DNA of 64,000 bases from Candidatus Bathyarchaeota archaeon (lineage in GTDB: Archaea > Thermoproteota > Bathyarchaeia > Bathyarchaeales > Bathycorpusculaceae): positions 62,001 to 126,000 of the forward strand of contig JAOZHW010000011.1 of NCBI GenBank assembly GCA_026014685.1, in the 5' to 3' direction. The notes under the pieces are model-generated. The model made no database searches. It saw nothing but the letters and a program-made list of their open reading frames with translations, and was not told where the DNA came from. The translations under genes were made by a program, and so were the position numbers. Below are positions 8,856 to 17,105 of the stretch, piece after piece. Position 1 is the stretch's first letter. Every line of letters begins with the position of its first letter.

Positions 8856-9629
8856 TTGAACATAAGCGTGCAAGACGTAACCTTCACCTACCGCAGCACC
8901 CCAACACTCAAAAACGTAACCCTAACCCTAAAAGAATCAGAAGTCCTAGGCATGATAGGACCCAACGGCTCAGGAAAAACCACCCTCCTAAAATGCCTAA
9001 ACAAAATACTCGAACCCAAACAAGGCACCATACTGCTAGGCGAACAAGCAATAAAAAAGATGAGCCGCCTCGAAGTCGCCAAACACATCGGCTACGTCCC
9101 ACAGAGCTCAGTCGCCAACCCCGAATTGCTACCCGTCTTCGAAATAGTTCTCATGGGAAGACGACCACACATTTCTTGGCAGAGCGGCGAAAAAGACACC
9201 CAGAAAGTCTGGGAAGCCCTAAAAATGCTCAACATAGAGCACCTCGCGATGCGGAATTTCTATGAACTCAGCGGTGGTGAACAGCAACGGGTTCTTGTCG
9301 CTAGGTCGATTGCTCAAGAAGCAAAAGTTCTGCTCCTAGATGAACCGACAAGCAATTTGGACATAAGATACCAGCTTGAAGTCATGGAATTAACCCGAAA
9401 ACTCGTCGCTACAGAACACTTAGCTGCAGCTGTGGCTATTCATGACTTAAACCTTGCGTCGAGGTATTGCGATAAAATCGTAATGATGAAAGCTGGCAAA
9501 ATTTTTGCGGCAGGCGAGGTGGATTCTGTTTTGACAACCCAAAACATTAACCTCGTTTACGGCGTCGAAGTAAAAATAAACTACAACGAAGGCACACCAT
9601 ACATTATTCCGATAGCACCGCTAAATTAG
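8856..9629 (+). CDS. ABC transporter ATP-binding protein (FecE/BtuD type)
   Basis: A 257-residue cytoplasmic ATPase that powers the permease at 5259. It shows Walker A (GPNGSGKTT near residue 36), the Q-loop (YVPQSS), the signature LSGGEQQRV near 139, Walker B (VLLLDEP) and the switch His (AIHDLN). It starts at TTG 8856, preceded by AGAGGC. It is divergent from the binding-protein gene and shares the operator region with it. Confidence 0.93.
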   Translation: MNISVQDVTFTYRSTPTLKNVTLTLKESEVLGMIGPNGSGKTTLLKCLNKILEPKQGTILLGEQAIKKMSRLEVAKHIGYVPQSSVANPELLPVFEIVLMGRRPHISWQSGEKDTQKVWEALKMLNIEHLAMRNFYELSGGEQQRVLVARSIAQEAKVLLLDEPTSNLDIRYQLEVMELTRKLVATEHLAAAVAIHDLNLASRYCDKIVMMKAGKIFAAGEVDSVLTTQNINLVYGVEVKINYNEGTPYIIPIAPLN

Positions 9630-9678
9630 CAACCTTTTGCAGCCAGCTTACCCCGAATCCACCGCAAGGTTTGTCGGG

Positions 9679-10188
9679 TTAGAGTTCAATTATTCTTGCT
9701 TGATGCTTATCTGTGTCAAGCAAAGCGAGTGTGGGTTTTCCTGTTAAGTAACCACAAAGTTCACCGGGGTTGATTGACAACGTTTTTCCTCTGTACTCGA
9801 GGCTGTGGATGTGGCTGTGACCGCGAACGACTGCATCGAAGTAGCCGCTATCGAGTATTGCACCCAACAACTCGGTCTCATGCCCGTGTAGTAACGCGAT
9901 TTTGTAGCCATCCAAGTTTAGTTGCGTGAAGCGTTCATGTACGGTGCAGTTGGTGGTTTGGCTGAAGCGTTTTTTGAGGAATTCGTGGTCGCCGTCGTTG
10001 TTGCCAAATACGCCGATGAGGGGGCAGGTTAGTTTTTTGAATTTATCTACTGTGAAGGCCGCTACATAGTCGCCTGCGTGGAGCACTAGGTTGACTTTTT
10101 GTTCGTTTAAGGTTTGAATGGCTTTTTCTATGAGGGGAAGGTTATCGTGAGAGTCTGAGATTGCACCGATTATCATACATATCCTCAT
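9679..10188 (-). CDS. YfcE/MJ0936-type metallophosphoesterase
   Basis: A 169-residue phosphodiesterase of the calcineurin-like superfamily. The metal-binding motifs appear in order: SDSHDN, LHAGD, FGNND, LLHGHE and VVRGHSH. The protein is short like MJ0936 and YfcE, which hydrolyse phosphodiester model substrates; the cellular substrate is unknown. The start may be the Met at 10188 or 10176. The gene is divergent from the small winged-helix gene at 10330. Confidence 0.92.
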   Translation of the reverse strand: MRICMIIGAISDSHDNLPLIEKAIQTLNEQKVNLVLHAGDYVAAFTVDKFKKLTCPLIGVFGNNDGDHEFLKKRFSQTTNCTVHERFTQLNLDGYKIALLHGHETELLGAILDSGYFDAVVRGHSHIHSLEYRGKTLSINPGELCGYLTGKPTLALLDTDKHQARIIEL

Positions 10189-10280
10189 TTTGAATTTCTT
10201 GTTGTTACATTAAAGTATTCTGTACGGTACGTTTGCATTTTTATTCAACAAATGACCAGCCAGATTTAAAGTTAATAGAC

Positions 10281-10293
10281 AAATATTTATAAA
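10281..10293 (+). promoter_or_regulatory. TATA-like box upstream of the wHTH gene
   Basis: AATATTTATAAAG lies about 40 bases before ATG 10330, a plausible archaeal box A giving a short leader. Confidence 0.45.
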
Positions 10294-10329
10294 GCTATAC
10301 TGAGAAATCAGACATGAGAAATAAACGGC

Positions 10330-10674
10330 ATGTACAACACTTTATTGCGGGCAAACCAGAAAAGACGCGATCAACTAAGCATTGCAGCCAACATACTAGA
10401 AATAGCCAGAGACGGCGCATTAAAAACCCAAATAATGTACCGCGCAGGCTTGAGTTACCCACAACTCAACGATTACTTACTCTTCTTAATCGACAACAAC
10501 CTACTAACGCAGTCCAACATCAACGGCAAAGACGTCTACAGGATCACATTGAAAGGTAGAAATTTCTTAAAAAGACACCACGAACTAACAAAAATGCTCA
10601 AAGCCAAGGATTGGCGAAAAACCGCCCTACACCAACCCGCCGCATCGCTCAAGAGCCAAGGTCAACTCGCTTAA
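10330..10674 (+). CDS. Archaeal winged-helix DNA-binding protein
   Basis: A 114-residue cytosolic protein. Residues about 15-85 match the short archaeal winged-helix family found in many Thermoproteota: a helix with ANILEIARDGALKTQIMYR, a recognition helix with SYPQLNDYLLFLIDNNLL, and a wing with YRITLKGRNFL. It is probably a transcription regulator. Its last 48 bases overlap, antisense, the end of the HAD gene. Confidence 0.85.
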   Translation: MYNTLLRANQKRRDQLSIAANILEIARDGALKTQIMYRAGLSYPQLNDYLLFLIDNNLLTQSNINGKDVYRITLKGRNFLKRHHELTKMLKAKDWRKTALHQPAASLKSQGQLA

Positions 10675-11358
10675 GCTTTTGATGGTTTGGTCAGGGCAAA
10701 ACTTTTCAGAATGCTTCTGGCTACGGCGTTCTATGTAAATCGCTCGCATACCCACAGCTTTTGAGCCCTCAATGTCTGCGTCAAAGGTGTCACCGACAAA
10801 CACCGCTTCCTGCGCTGAAACATCCAGTATCCTAAGAGTGCGCCTAAAAATTTCAGGACTAGGTTTACGTTTATTGACCGCACCTGAAACCACAACCACA
10901 TCAAAAAACCAATCAATGCGGGCGGCTTTGAGCAGTTTAAGGACACATTCAGGGATGGCAAAGTTAGAGATTATGCCCAACTTGTATTTGCCAAACAACG
11001 TTCTCAGTACCAACTCAGCGTCGGGGTCTATACGCACGTATTTACTGAATTCTTCGCAGAACTCGTTAGTTGCAGCCGCCACCGTTGGACTCGATACGGG
11101 AACGTTGTAGCCCAGTTTTTTAAGGGTTTCTGAGACGCGAACGTTGAAGTGGGGTTCGTCGAGGTTGAGGTCTGCTTTTGCGTAGAGGTGGTCTCTTACT
11201 TCGATGTAGGTGCTCTCGAATTTCTCGAAAGGTACATCTATGCCTTTTTTGGTCAGGTAGCGGTACATGCGCTGCAGAGAAGGCGAGTAGAACGCGTGGT
11301 CTTTCTCGATAAGCATCAAAGTGTCGAACATGTCGAATAAAACAGCTTTAGTTGTCAT
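10627..11358 (-). CDS. HAD-superfamily hydrolase
   Basis: A 243-residue HAD hydrolase with a helical cap. Motif I is FDMFDTL near residues 8-14: the nucleophile Asp is present but the +2 position is Phe, as in haloacid-dehalogenase-type members rather than classical phosphatases. Motif II (IISN), motif III (KRKPSPEIF) and motif IV (VFVGDTFDADIEGS) follow. It starts 4 bases after the stop of the permease gene at 11363, so the two may be co-transcribed. The substrate is unknown. Confidence 0.9.
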   Translation of the reverse strand: MTTKAVLFDMFDTLMLIEKDHAFYSPSLQRMYRYLTKKGIDVPFEKFESTYIEVRDHLYAKADLNLDEPHFNVRVSETLKKLGYNVPVSSPTVAAATNEFCEEFSKYVRIDPDAELVLRTLFGKYKLGIISNFAIPECVLKLLKAARIDWFFDVVVVSGAVNKRKPSPEIFRRTLRILDVSAQEAVFVGDTFDADIEGSKAVGMRAIYIERRSQKHSEKFCPDQTIKSLSELTLALERCGGLV

Positions 11359-11362
11359 CAGT

Positions 11363-12685
11363 CTAACCTGCTGAGGTAACTTTAGAATTGGTTTGGTTAG
11401 CTAAAACTCTTTTCCGTCCACGCAGATGTTTCTGTACCAGAAAATAAGCGGTTCCAACCGCCAAGAAAACCACACCCGCCACCCAAACCTCAGGCGTCGC
11501 AAACAAGATAAATGCCAAAAGCATCAGACAAGTCCCCAACCCAAGCAGAGGCAAAATGCGCCGAAATCTGCCAGAACCATTTTGAAGCTTAAACGCTGAG
11601 ATGTTGACGATGCAATAATTGAAAACTAGCGCGAAGGTGCTTATCGCAACGACCCGCGTTAAATCTAAGAAAAGAACCAGAACCGCCATAACCACACCAG
11701 TCCCAATTATCGCTTTGAAGGGCGTGCAGAATCTACCGTGTAGTTGAGCTAAATTGTTGGGTAAGTCGTGTCGACGCGCCATGGAGTAAGCCATTCTCGA
11801 AACGCCCAGAATCGCAGTTAAAAGCACACTTGCAGTAGCCACTAGACCACCGAAAGAAATGACTTGAACCGCCACCGAGCTGCCGCTGACTGCCATGGCC
11901 TCACTGAGAGGCGAAGCTGAACCGCCAAGCCCATCTGCGCCAAGCAAACCCACCGCAACCAACCCAACCGAAACATAAACCAACATAGAGAGCCCCAACG
12001 AGAGCAACAGAGCACGGGGTACGTTGCGTTTGGCGTCTTTGATTTCTTCGGCTATGACGGTTACTCTTGCGAATCCGCCGTATGCGAAGAAGATGAAGAA
12101 AGTAGCGTACAAAACGCCGCTGGATAGGGGGGTGAAAGGTGCAAAGTTGGTTGTGTCTGCGAACAGGGCTCCGAAGACTACGAAGAAGGCTAAAACTGAG
12201 AGTTTTATGGCTACGAAGATGTTGTTGACGGCTGCGGATTCTTTTGCGCCAACCAGATTGAGAGCGGTGAAGACCAAGCACATAACTGCAGCAACCACGT
12301 TGACAGGCAAACCTGGGATTGCCGCCGAAAGGTAGTACACGAATCCAAGCGACACCGCCGCCCCCGTAAAAGTGTTCGCCACCAGCCACATCCAACCCGC
12401 CAAAAACCCAGCATAAGGCGAAACCAACTGCCGCCCATACTCGTAAGCGCCGCCCTCCACAGGCTGCCAAGCGGTTAGTTTGGAGAAGCTTGTGGCGGTT
12501 ATGAATGCGATTATGCCCGCGGCGATCATGGATATGATGAATGCTGAACCCGCGTATCCTGCGACGATGCCTGTGACGACAAAGATTCCGCCGCCTATGA
12601 TGGCGCCGACGTTTATGGCGACGGCGCTCCACAAACCGATAGAACGCTTAAGAGCGGGGGTTTTGTTTTCCGCCACAGGGATCAC
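11363..12685 (-). CDS. APC-superfamily amino-acid permease
   Basis: A 440-residue membrane transporter with about twelve helices. The first helix carries the APC signature VAINVGAIIGGGIFVVTG, followed by TATSFSKL and EGGAYEYGR segments typical of amino-acid/polyamine permeases. GTG 12685 is the likely start. It probably imports or exchanges an amino acid, which fits the amino-acid catabolic genes at 50-64 kb. A basic cytoplasmic tail with HLRGRKRV ends the protein. Confidence 0.92.
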   Translation of the reverse strand: MIPVAENKTPALKRSIGLWSAVAINVGAIIGGGIFVVTGIVAGYAGSAFIISMIAAGIIAFITATSFSKLTAWQPVEGGAYEYGRQLVSPYAGFLAGWMWLVANTFTGAAVSLGFVYYLSAAIPGLPVNVVAAVMCLVFTALNLVGAKESAAVNNIFVAIKLSVLAFFVVFGALFADTTNFAPFTPLSSGVLYATFFIFFAYGGFARVTVIAEEIKDAKRNVPRALLLSLGLSMLVYVSVGLVAVGLLGADGLGGSASPLSEAMAVSGSSVAVQVISFGGLVATASVLLTAILGVSRMAYSMARRHDLPNNLAQLHGRFCTPFKAIIGTGVVMAVLVLFLDLTRVVAISTFALVFNYCIVNISAFKLQNGSGRFRRILPLLGLGTCLMLLAFILFATPEVWVAGVVFLAVGTAYFLVQKHLRGRKRVLANQTNSKVTSAG

Positions 12686-12815
12686 AACTTTAAGGCAAGA
12701 GAACTAAACGAATCTATAAACCTTCCAACCAATATCACCGCTTTTAAGCGTTCTTTAACATAGCGAAGCATCAATGCTTAATTGTTTAGATAAAAGCCGC
12801 TACAAAAATGCTTGA

Positions 12816-13388
12816 TTATGGGTTGTAGTAGTTTGGGTTTTCCAGTAGGTTTGCCATGGCAAATCGCCGCGCCAAATTCACATCAACCCAAGGGCTGTCT
12901 TTTTTCATCCGCGCCACCTCAGCCGCCGTGCCCTTCTCGAGGAGTTCGGGGGACAGTTTGGTTTCTGGTCGCGGAAAACCCAAAGCCGCCATCTTCAGCG
13001 GGTCAACATGTGTTCTGACGGAGAGGTTTTTGTACCATTGTTCCGCTGGGGTTTTTGGTTTAGCGTTTGCCCATGCCTTCTTTTCCCGCTCGATTTGGTC
13101 TTCGAAGTCGGGGAAGTCAAAGGGTTCTTCGTCTACGATGTGGCCTAGTTCGTGGCGTACGATTAGTTTGGTGGTGTCTGTGAGTTTGCCCGCTTGGAAG
13201 TCACGTTTGGCTGCTACGGTGAGGCTGGCGTCTGTGGCTTCGGATAAGCCGCCGTAGTCGTAGGCGTCCAAAGCGTTGAGTTGGAATCGGTTGAGTCGGT
13301 TTGCTGCTTCTGGGCCGTACTGTGTTTTTAGGAATTCTTGGGCGTATGTGCGTATTTGCGCCTCTAGCCACTGGGCTGTTATTTGCAA
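12816..13388 (-). CDS. Putative HExxH metallopeptidase-like protein
   Basis: A 190-residue cytosolic protein with HELGHIVDEE near residues 80-89, the zinc-binding HExxH pattern of gluzincins, on a predicted helix. No signal peptide or membrane segment is visible. TTG 13388 is favoured because GGAAGGAG stands 7 bases before it. I do not recognise the family. Zinc binding is plausible; peptidase activity is an inference. Confidence 0.7.
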   Translation of the reverse strand: MQITAQWLEAQIRTYAQEFLKTQYGPEAANRLNRFQLNALDAYDYGGLSEATDASLTVAAKRDFQAGKLTDTTKLIVRHELGHIVDEEPFDFPDFEDQIEREKKAWANAKPKTPAEQWYKNLSVRTHVDPLKMAALGFPRPETKLSPELLEKGTAAEVARMKKDSPWVDVNLARRFAMANLLENPNYYNP

Positions 13389-13616
13389 GTGCCTTCTCCT
13401 TCCTCAAGTCAGAATACGCAATACAGTATTTAAGGAGGTGTTTCAGCAACCGCTATATATCCAAAAACGCACCCATGCCCGAATGAAAAATGACCAAACG
13501 ACTTACCTTACTATACACAAAGAATGAGGAATTCATTAGCTGCGATTAAAGTGTTCATGTAAACTTCGGTTAAGCTTTTAAACAGAACAATACAATTCCC
13601 TAAATGGTGTACAAAA

Positions 13617-13820
13617 ATGAATAGCTGGCATGCAGTAGGATACATTACTTTGGCTTTCGGTTTTGTGTTTATGGCAAACTTTCTATACCTTACGGCTGGA
13701 CGAGGGCACGACCCATATTCAGAATTAAACTGGGTAAACGCCATGATTCTCTCATGGATTGTTTCAGTAGTTACGGCGATTAAGGGTTCCAACTTAACTA
13801 TAACGGCTAAATCTGACTGA
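13617..13820 (+). CDS. Small two-helix membrane protein
   Basis: A 67-residue protein with two hydrophobic helices (about residues 5-25 and 40-58) separated by a polar loop with AGRGHDPYSELNW. No family was recognised. The 229 bases before it contain only A/T-rich leader DNA and no other supported gene. Confidence 0.55.
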   Translation: MNSWHAVGYITLAFGFVFMANFLYLTAGRGHDPYSELNWVNAMILSWIVSVVTAIKGSNLTITAKSD

Positions 13821-13958
13821 AAAAACTAATTGCTTATACGAATACCAATTTTTACTTCTAAATATTTGATGGCACTTAGATTGATTTAAGCGGTTCTTTG
13901 GGAGAAAATAAACAAGCGGTACATAGTTACGTCTTCAACTTCGTTGGTTTCAACTTTG

Positions 13959-14034
13959 TTTATATAAGGGAGGGGAGGTACACTGTGAGACGTCGCGTGG
14001 TTCCAGCTTTTGCGGATACGGATTCGTATTCGGC
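13959..14034 (+). repeat. Dispersed intergenic repeat, copy B
   Basis: Begins TTTATATAAGGGAGGGG, continues through GAGACGTCGCGTGG and TTCCAGC, and ends in a hairpin with ATACG and CGTAT arms around a 4-base loop. It lies in the 303-base gap before the zinc-ribbon gene at 14124. It is closest to copy D; the 5-bp stem is identical while the loop differs. Confidence 0.8.
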
Positions 14035-14123
14035 TTTAGATAAGGATCCATAGCGCCAAGAGCATCAGTCACAGTTTGTAAAGCTTAAATTTGTTTAAGG
14101 TATCCATCTTAACTGGTGAAATC

Positions 14124-14459
14124 ATGGTTTATTGTTCAAATTGCGGCGCACCTGTCGCTGACGAAGCAAACTTTTGCCCCAAATGCGGCACCAAAACCCC
14201 AAAAGGCACAGCATCCAACGTAAAATATCCTTCTGGCGAGTTAGAAGATGCCTTTTACCGTGCAGGCAAAGAGCTTGAACGGGCTTTTATGATTGCTGCA
14301 AAAGAAACTGAAGCAGCACTCAAAAGAGCACGTGAAAGCATCAAAGACAAAAACGTCGAAACTCAACCCCCAACATCTGTCGTATGCCCAAACTGCGGAG
14401 CCCAAAACGTCCAAAGTGCAGTTTTCTGCAACGCCTGCGGTAAAAAACTCAACCCCTAA
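14124..14459 (+). CDS. Double zinc-ribbon protein
   Basis: A 111-residue cytosolic protein. The N-terminal ribbon has CSNCG and CPKCG (residues 4-24), the middle is a charged helix rich in Glu and Lys, and the C-terminal ribbon has CPNCG and CNACG. This zinc_ribbon arrangement is common in archaea and usually mediates protein contacts. ATG 14124 sits at the first ribbon; the longer frame from 14091 adds an unlikely leader. It is 20 bases upstream of the flavodoxin gene, with which it may be co-transcribed. Confidence 0.8.
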   Translation: MVYCSNCGAPVADEANFCPKCGTKTPKGTASNVKYPSGELEDAFYRAGKELERAFMIAAKETEAALKRARESIKDKNVETQPPTSVVCPNCGAQNVQSAVFCNACGKKLNP

Positions 14460-14479
14460 ACTTTCTCGGAAGCCCACAG

Positions 14480-14956
14480 ATGCAAAAAAACAAGACACTC
14501 ATAGTATACGAATCCAAGCAGGGAGCAACCAAGGGTGCCGCCGCAAAAATTGCCGATGTCCTTCGCACAAAGTTTGGGTTGGAAGTGGATGTGTTTGACC
14601 TCAAAAAAGAAAAAGACATACCGCCCCTAGAACAGTACCAAAACGTGGTGGTCGGCGCAGGAGTCAGAGGCGGCAGAGTTTACAGCAAAGCACTCAAATT
14701 TTTAAAAAACGATTTGAGCAGTAAACGTGTGGCTTTTTTCACCTCATCATCTTGGGGTGGCACACCGGGAAGCTACGAAAACGCCAAAACCCGATTCGTA
14801 AACAAAACCCTCTCCAAATATCCCAACATAAACCCAGTTGGGGCGGAAGCTTTTGGCGGTCGCATCCGATACTTCGGCAAAACTATGCTTGACAACACTG
14901 ATGCAGCTAAGGTTGAGGCGTGGGCGGAAGAGCTTGGCAAAAAATTCAGTAAATAA
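14480..14956 (+). CDS. Flavodoxin-domain protein
   Basis: A 158-residue single-domain flavodoxin-like protein. The FMN phosphate loop is YESKQGATKGAA near residues 10-21. A second flavin-contact loop lies near GAGVRGGRVYSKALKF, and a third near TSSSWGGTPGS. It resembles the HemG/flavodoxin_5 group and probably carries electrons in the cytosol. The partner is unknown. Confidence 0.85.
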   Translation: MQKNKTLIVYESKQGATKGAAAKIADVLRTKFGLEVDVFDLKKEKDIPPLEQYQNVVVGAGVRGGRVYSKALKFLKNDLSSKRVAFFTSSSWGGTPGSYENAKTRFVNKTLSKYPNINPVGAEAFGGRIRYFGKTMLDNTDAAKVEAWAEELGKKFSK

Positions 14957-14978
14957 CTGCGCTAAGGCTGGTGCGCTG

Positions 14979-15143
14979 ATGTGTCCAGTGTGCTACGTTG
15001 AGTATGTTGAGGTACATTTTGATTTTGAATTGGACGGTGCTGTTTTGCGTGACGTGGAAGCGCTACGTTGCCCTGTATGTGGAGAGGAAGTTTTTTCGCC
15101 CGAGCAGCAGGAAACGATTAGAAAACGCCTAGAAACACAATAA
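14979..15143 (+). CDS. YgiT-type zinc-finger protein
   Basis: A 54-residue protein from ATG 14979. It has a CPVC near the N-terminus and CPVCGEEVF near residue 37, giving two CxxC pairs, followed by a helix (SPEQQETIRKRLE). This is the layout of the YgiT/MqsA N-terminal domain, often an antitoxin half. No toxin gene is visible next to it, so no toxin-antitoxin role is claimed. Confidence 0.7.
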   Translation: MCPVCYVEYVEVHFDFELDGAVLRDVEALRCPVCGEEVFSPEQQETIRKRLETQ

Positions 15144-15233
15144 CGCAAACACACAACTTTTGTATTATCAGTAAAGAGAGCCCTCATTTGAAGATGCATA
15201 CAAAAGGGTAATGACAAAAATGAAAGAAAAAAG

Positions 15234-15359
15234 TTAGTTTTGATCTACAAGGTGTGCGGTGCCGTCTGGGCAGTAAACCTTTTCGTTTTTGCCTACTTTA
15301 CGGTATCTTTCGCTACACATGTGGAGCATCTCACATCCATCGCAATCTCTGCTCAACAC
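15234..15359 (-). CDS. 41-residue cysteine-rich microprotein
   Basis: Frame from GTG 15359 to TAA 15234, preceded by a strong AGGAGG about 7 bases before the start. The protein has C-D-G-C, then Cys 15 and Cys 30 (four cysteines plus two His), suggesting a small zinc site. Hydrophobic residues are few, so it is likely soluble. Function unknown. Confidence 0.55.
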   Translation of the reverse strand: MLSRDCDGCEMLHMCSERYRKVGKNEKVYCPDGTAHLVDQN

Positions 15360-15509
15360 AGATTTTCGCCTCCTGTTGGGGTTTTGTGCATCAGTAAGTT
15401 GGGCTTATAAGGTTATGTAATATGGATGTATATCGCTGGAAGTAGCGGTGAGCAGGGAGAAGGCTGTTTTGGATATGCAACCACCCTGTGGTTTCGTGGC
15501 TAGTCTACT

Positions 15510-15620
15510 TTACCTTGATTTTTTTAACGCGTGCCGAACGCGGGAACGGACATACCCCATGAATATGAAGGGCAAAGCAAACATGCCTGCTGCCAACGCG
15601 AGGGTTGCGATATCCATCAT
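15510..15620 (-). CDS. 36-residue single-pass membrane microprotein
   Basis: Frame from ATG 15620 (second Met at 15617) to TAA 15510. Residues 3-24 form one hydrophobic helix (LALAAGMFALPFIFMGY) followed by a strongly basic tail (RSRVRHALKKSR), the positive-inside pattern of a small membrane protein. No homologue was recognised; composition is the only evidence. Confidence 0.4.
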   Translation of the reverse strand: MMDIATLALAAGMFALPFIFMGYVRSRVRHALKKSR

Positions 15621-16012
15621 GCCCGGTCTCCATCCCTTTTCTGGTTTTTTGGGTTTTGCTCTGAACAGATTATTGCCATTGAATGATATAAAGGGTGTTG
15701 AGAACTGTTCATAAAAATTAAGAAAAAATCGTCAGACATCCAGAAAACCCTGCAAAAAACAATTAACTTGCTCAGAAGTGGCCCATAAAACTAAAAAAAC
15801 GCTTAATGTTGACGATGCTTTAGGGGTTCTCTTTTGCCCACTTGATTCTTTCCAGAACCTTCTCCAAATGCGCCACGTCACTTATTTCCCACAAGGGGAC
15901 ACTGGCACCGTATGCCGTCTGCACAAATACACATACAGCCGTCAATCATGCCGATGGTGATTTGCACTTTCTGGTTTGAAGCACCTATGGAGTTTAGAGT
16001 GGGCTTAAAAAG
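15621..16012. other. Stretch with no confident gene
   Basis: Only a weak minus-strand frame (TTG 15945 to TAA 15820, 41 codons, ending in an amphipathic helix with LEKVLERIKWAKENP) stands out. It could be the remnant of a longer gene. No tRNA, repeat or clear promoter was seen. Confidence 0.3.
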
Positions 16013-16327
16013 TTACATCATAGGCTTGCGGATAAGCACGCCCTCAATTGAGCGAAGCAACTGATATCCGAACAGAATCGCTGCGAAGTAAGTCGGCCAT
16101 AGGATAACGGGCCAGTTACCAGGAGTGTAATTCCACAATCCAGTGGAGACTGCGAAGAACTCCATCATAGCAAGCGATATCATGCCGCTGAATGCGAGAA
16201 ATATCTGTTCTTTTGCTTCGTGTTTTGCGTTCCATTTTCTTCTGGCAAACATCAGAACTGCCCATGCACCCAAAAAGGCGAATAGGAGTATGTACCAGCT
16301 TGAGTTGAAGTCTAAGAATACATTCAT
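16013..16327 (-). CDS. Small membrane protein with three predicted helices
   Basis: A 104-residue protein with helices near residues 9-27, 43-62 and 72-92. Aromatic residues cluster in the second loop (TGLWNYTPGNWPVILWPTY). A basic segment after helix 1 (ARRKWNAKHEAK) places it on the cytoplasmic side. No family was recognised. Confidence 0.6.
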   Translation of the reverse strand: MNVFLDFNSSWYILLFAFLGAWAVLMFARRKWNAKHEAKEQIFLAFSGMISLAMMEFFAVSTGLWNYTPGNWPVILWPTYFAAILFGYQLLRSIEGVLIRKPMM

Positions 16328-16343
16328 CGTTTTTTGTCCTTTC

Positions 16344-17051
16344 CTAATGTTTTATTGTTTTTCTTTTTCGGTTTTTACGTGACTTATTGTGGGGAACTTT
16401 GTGGTTTGGCCAGCATTTCTGGCAGAACACTGGCTTGTCGGCTTTGGGTTGGAAGGGCACTTCACATTCGCTTCCGCATTCACTGCACACAGCATTGAAA
16501 GTTTGAGGTGCATGGAACGCTTTGAAAAGTTGATACTTCTTCAGCCGCGGCCAACCAGTTTTGGCGTACTTGAGCATTTCTGGGTTGTCTTTCAGCCAAC
16601 GCAACATGTGAAAGAAACTTTTGCCTCTCTTCTCGTCCCGTTCTGGTAGCGGTTCGTAACCCAAGTTGCGGATTTCGTCTAAGTAGGCGATTTCCACTAA
16701 CCTCTGCGCTTCGCCATCCACATGGATGCGTTTGACCCTGTCTTCGCCGTAGACTTTCTGCAACTCTTCTGCTGCAACATCAAAGATGCAGCCTTGGCAG
16801 ATATGGATTGGCTCATCAGGTTTGAGGTTAAATTTTGAAACCAATCTTAAGACGACGCGTGAGGATTCTTGGAGGTATTCTTTTTCGCGGAAGATATCTT
16901 GGTAGAACCTTACGTCGATTAAGTCGTATTTGAATTCGCCTGTGTCATCGTGGTATGCGCCGACTACAACGCCGAAAAGCAAGTCACCGCTGCCTGCGTC
17001 ATCAACGATAAGAGTCAATTGGGTACTTTCACGCTCTCTTTGTCCATGCAA
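16344..17051 (-). CDS. Uncharacterised DxGSGDLL-motif protein with C-terminal zinc ribbon
   Basis: A 235-residue cytosolic protein. The N-terminus has VDDAGSGDLLFGVVVGA, which looks like a beta-hairpin with two acidic residues of an RNase-H-like or nucleotide-binding fold. The middle contains a Cys pair (ICQGC), HVDGEAQRLVEIAYLDE and a helical region ending AKTGWPRLKKYQ. The C-terminus is a zinc ribbon (CSECG, then CQKC) with the CEVPF signature, and a basic tail. It is paralogous to the next gene upstream. The start is TTG 17051 or a later TTG. Function unknown. Confidence 0.7.
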   Translation of the reverse strand: MHGQRERESTQLTLIVDDAGSGDLLFGVVVGAYHDDTGEFKYDLIDVRFYQDIFREKEYLQESSRVVLRLVSKFNLKPDEPIHICQGCIFDVAAEELQKVYGEDRVKRIHVDGEAQRLVEIAYLDEIRNLGYEPLPERDEKRGKSFFHMLRWLKDNPEMLKYAKTGWPRLKKYQLFKAFHAPQTFNAVCSECGSECEVPFQPKADKPVFCQKCWPNHKVPHNKSRKNRKRKTIKH

Positions 17052-17105
17052 TACGGCAGAGTTGTATAAAAACCCGACTTAGTCTAAATCTACAAAAACA
17101 GGGAC

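Noticed and set aside
11901-12632. 243-codon minus-strand frame inside the permease
   Set aside because: Arg/His/Cys-rich out-of-frame shadow of the APC permease gene, which has clear membrane-transporter features.
15448-15714. 88-codon plus-strand frame
   Set aside because: No domain or helix pattern; the opposite strand carries a better membrane microprotein frame.
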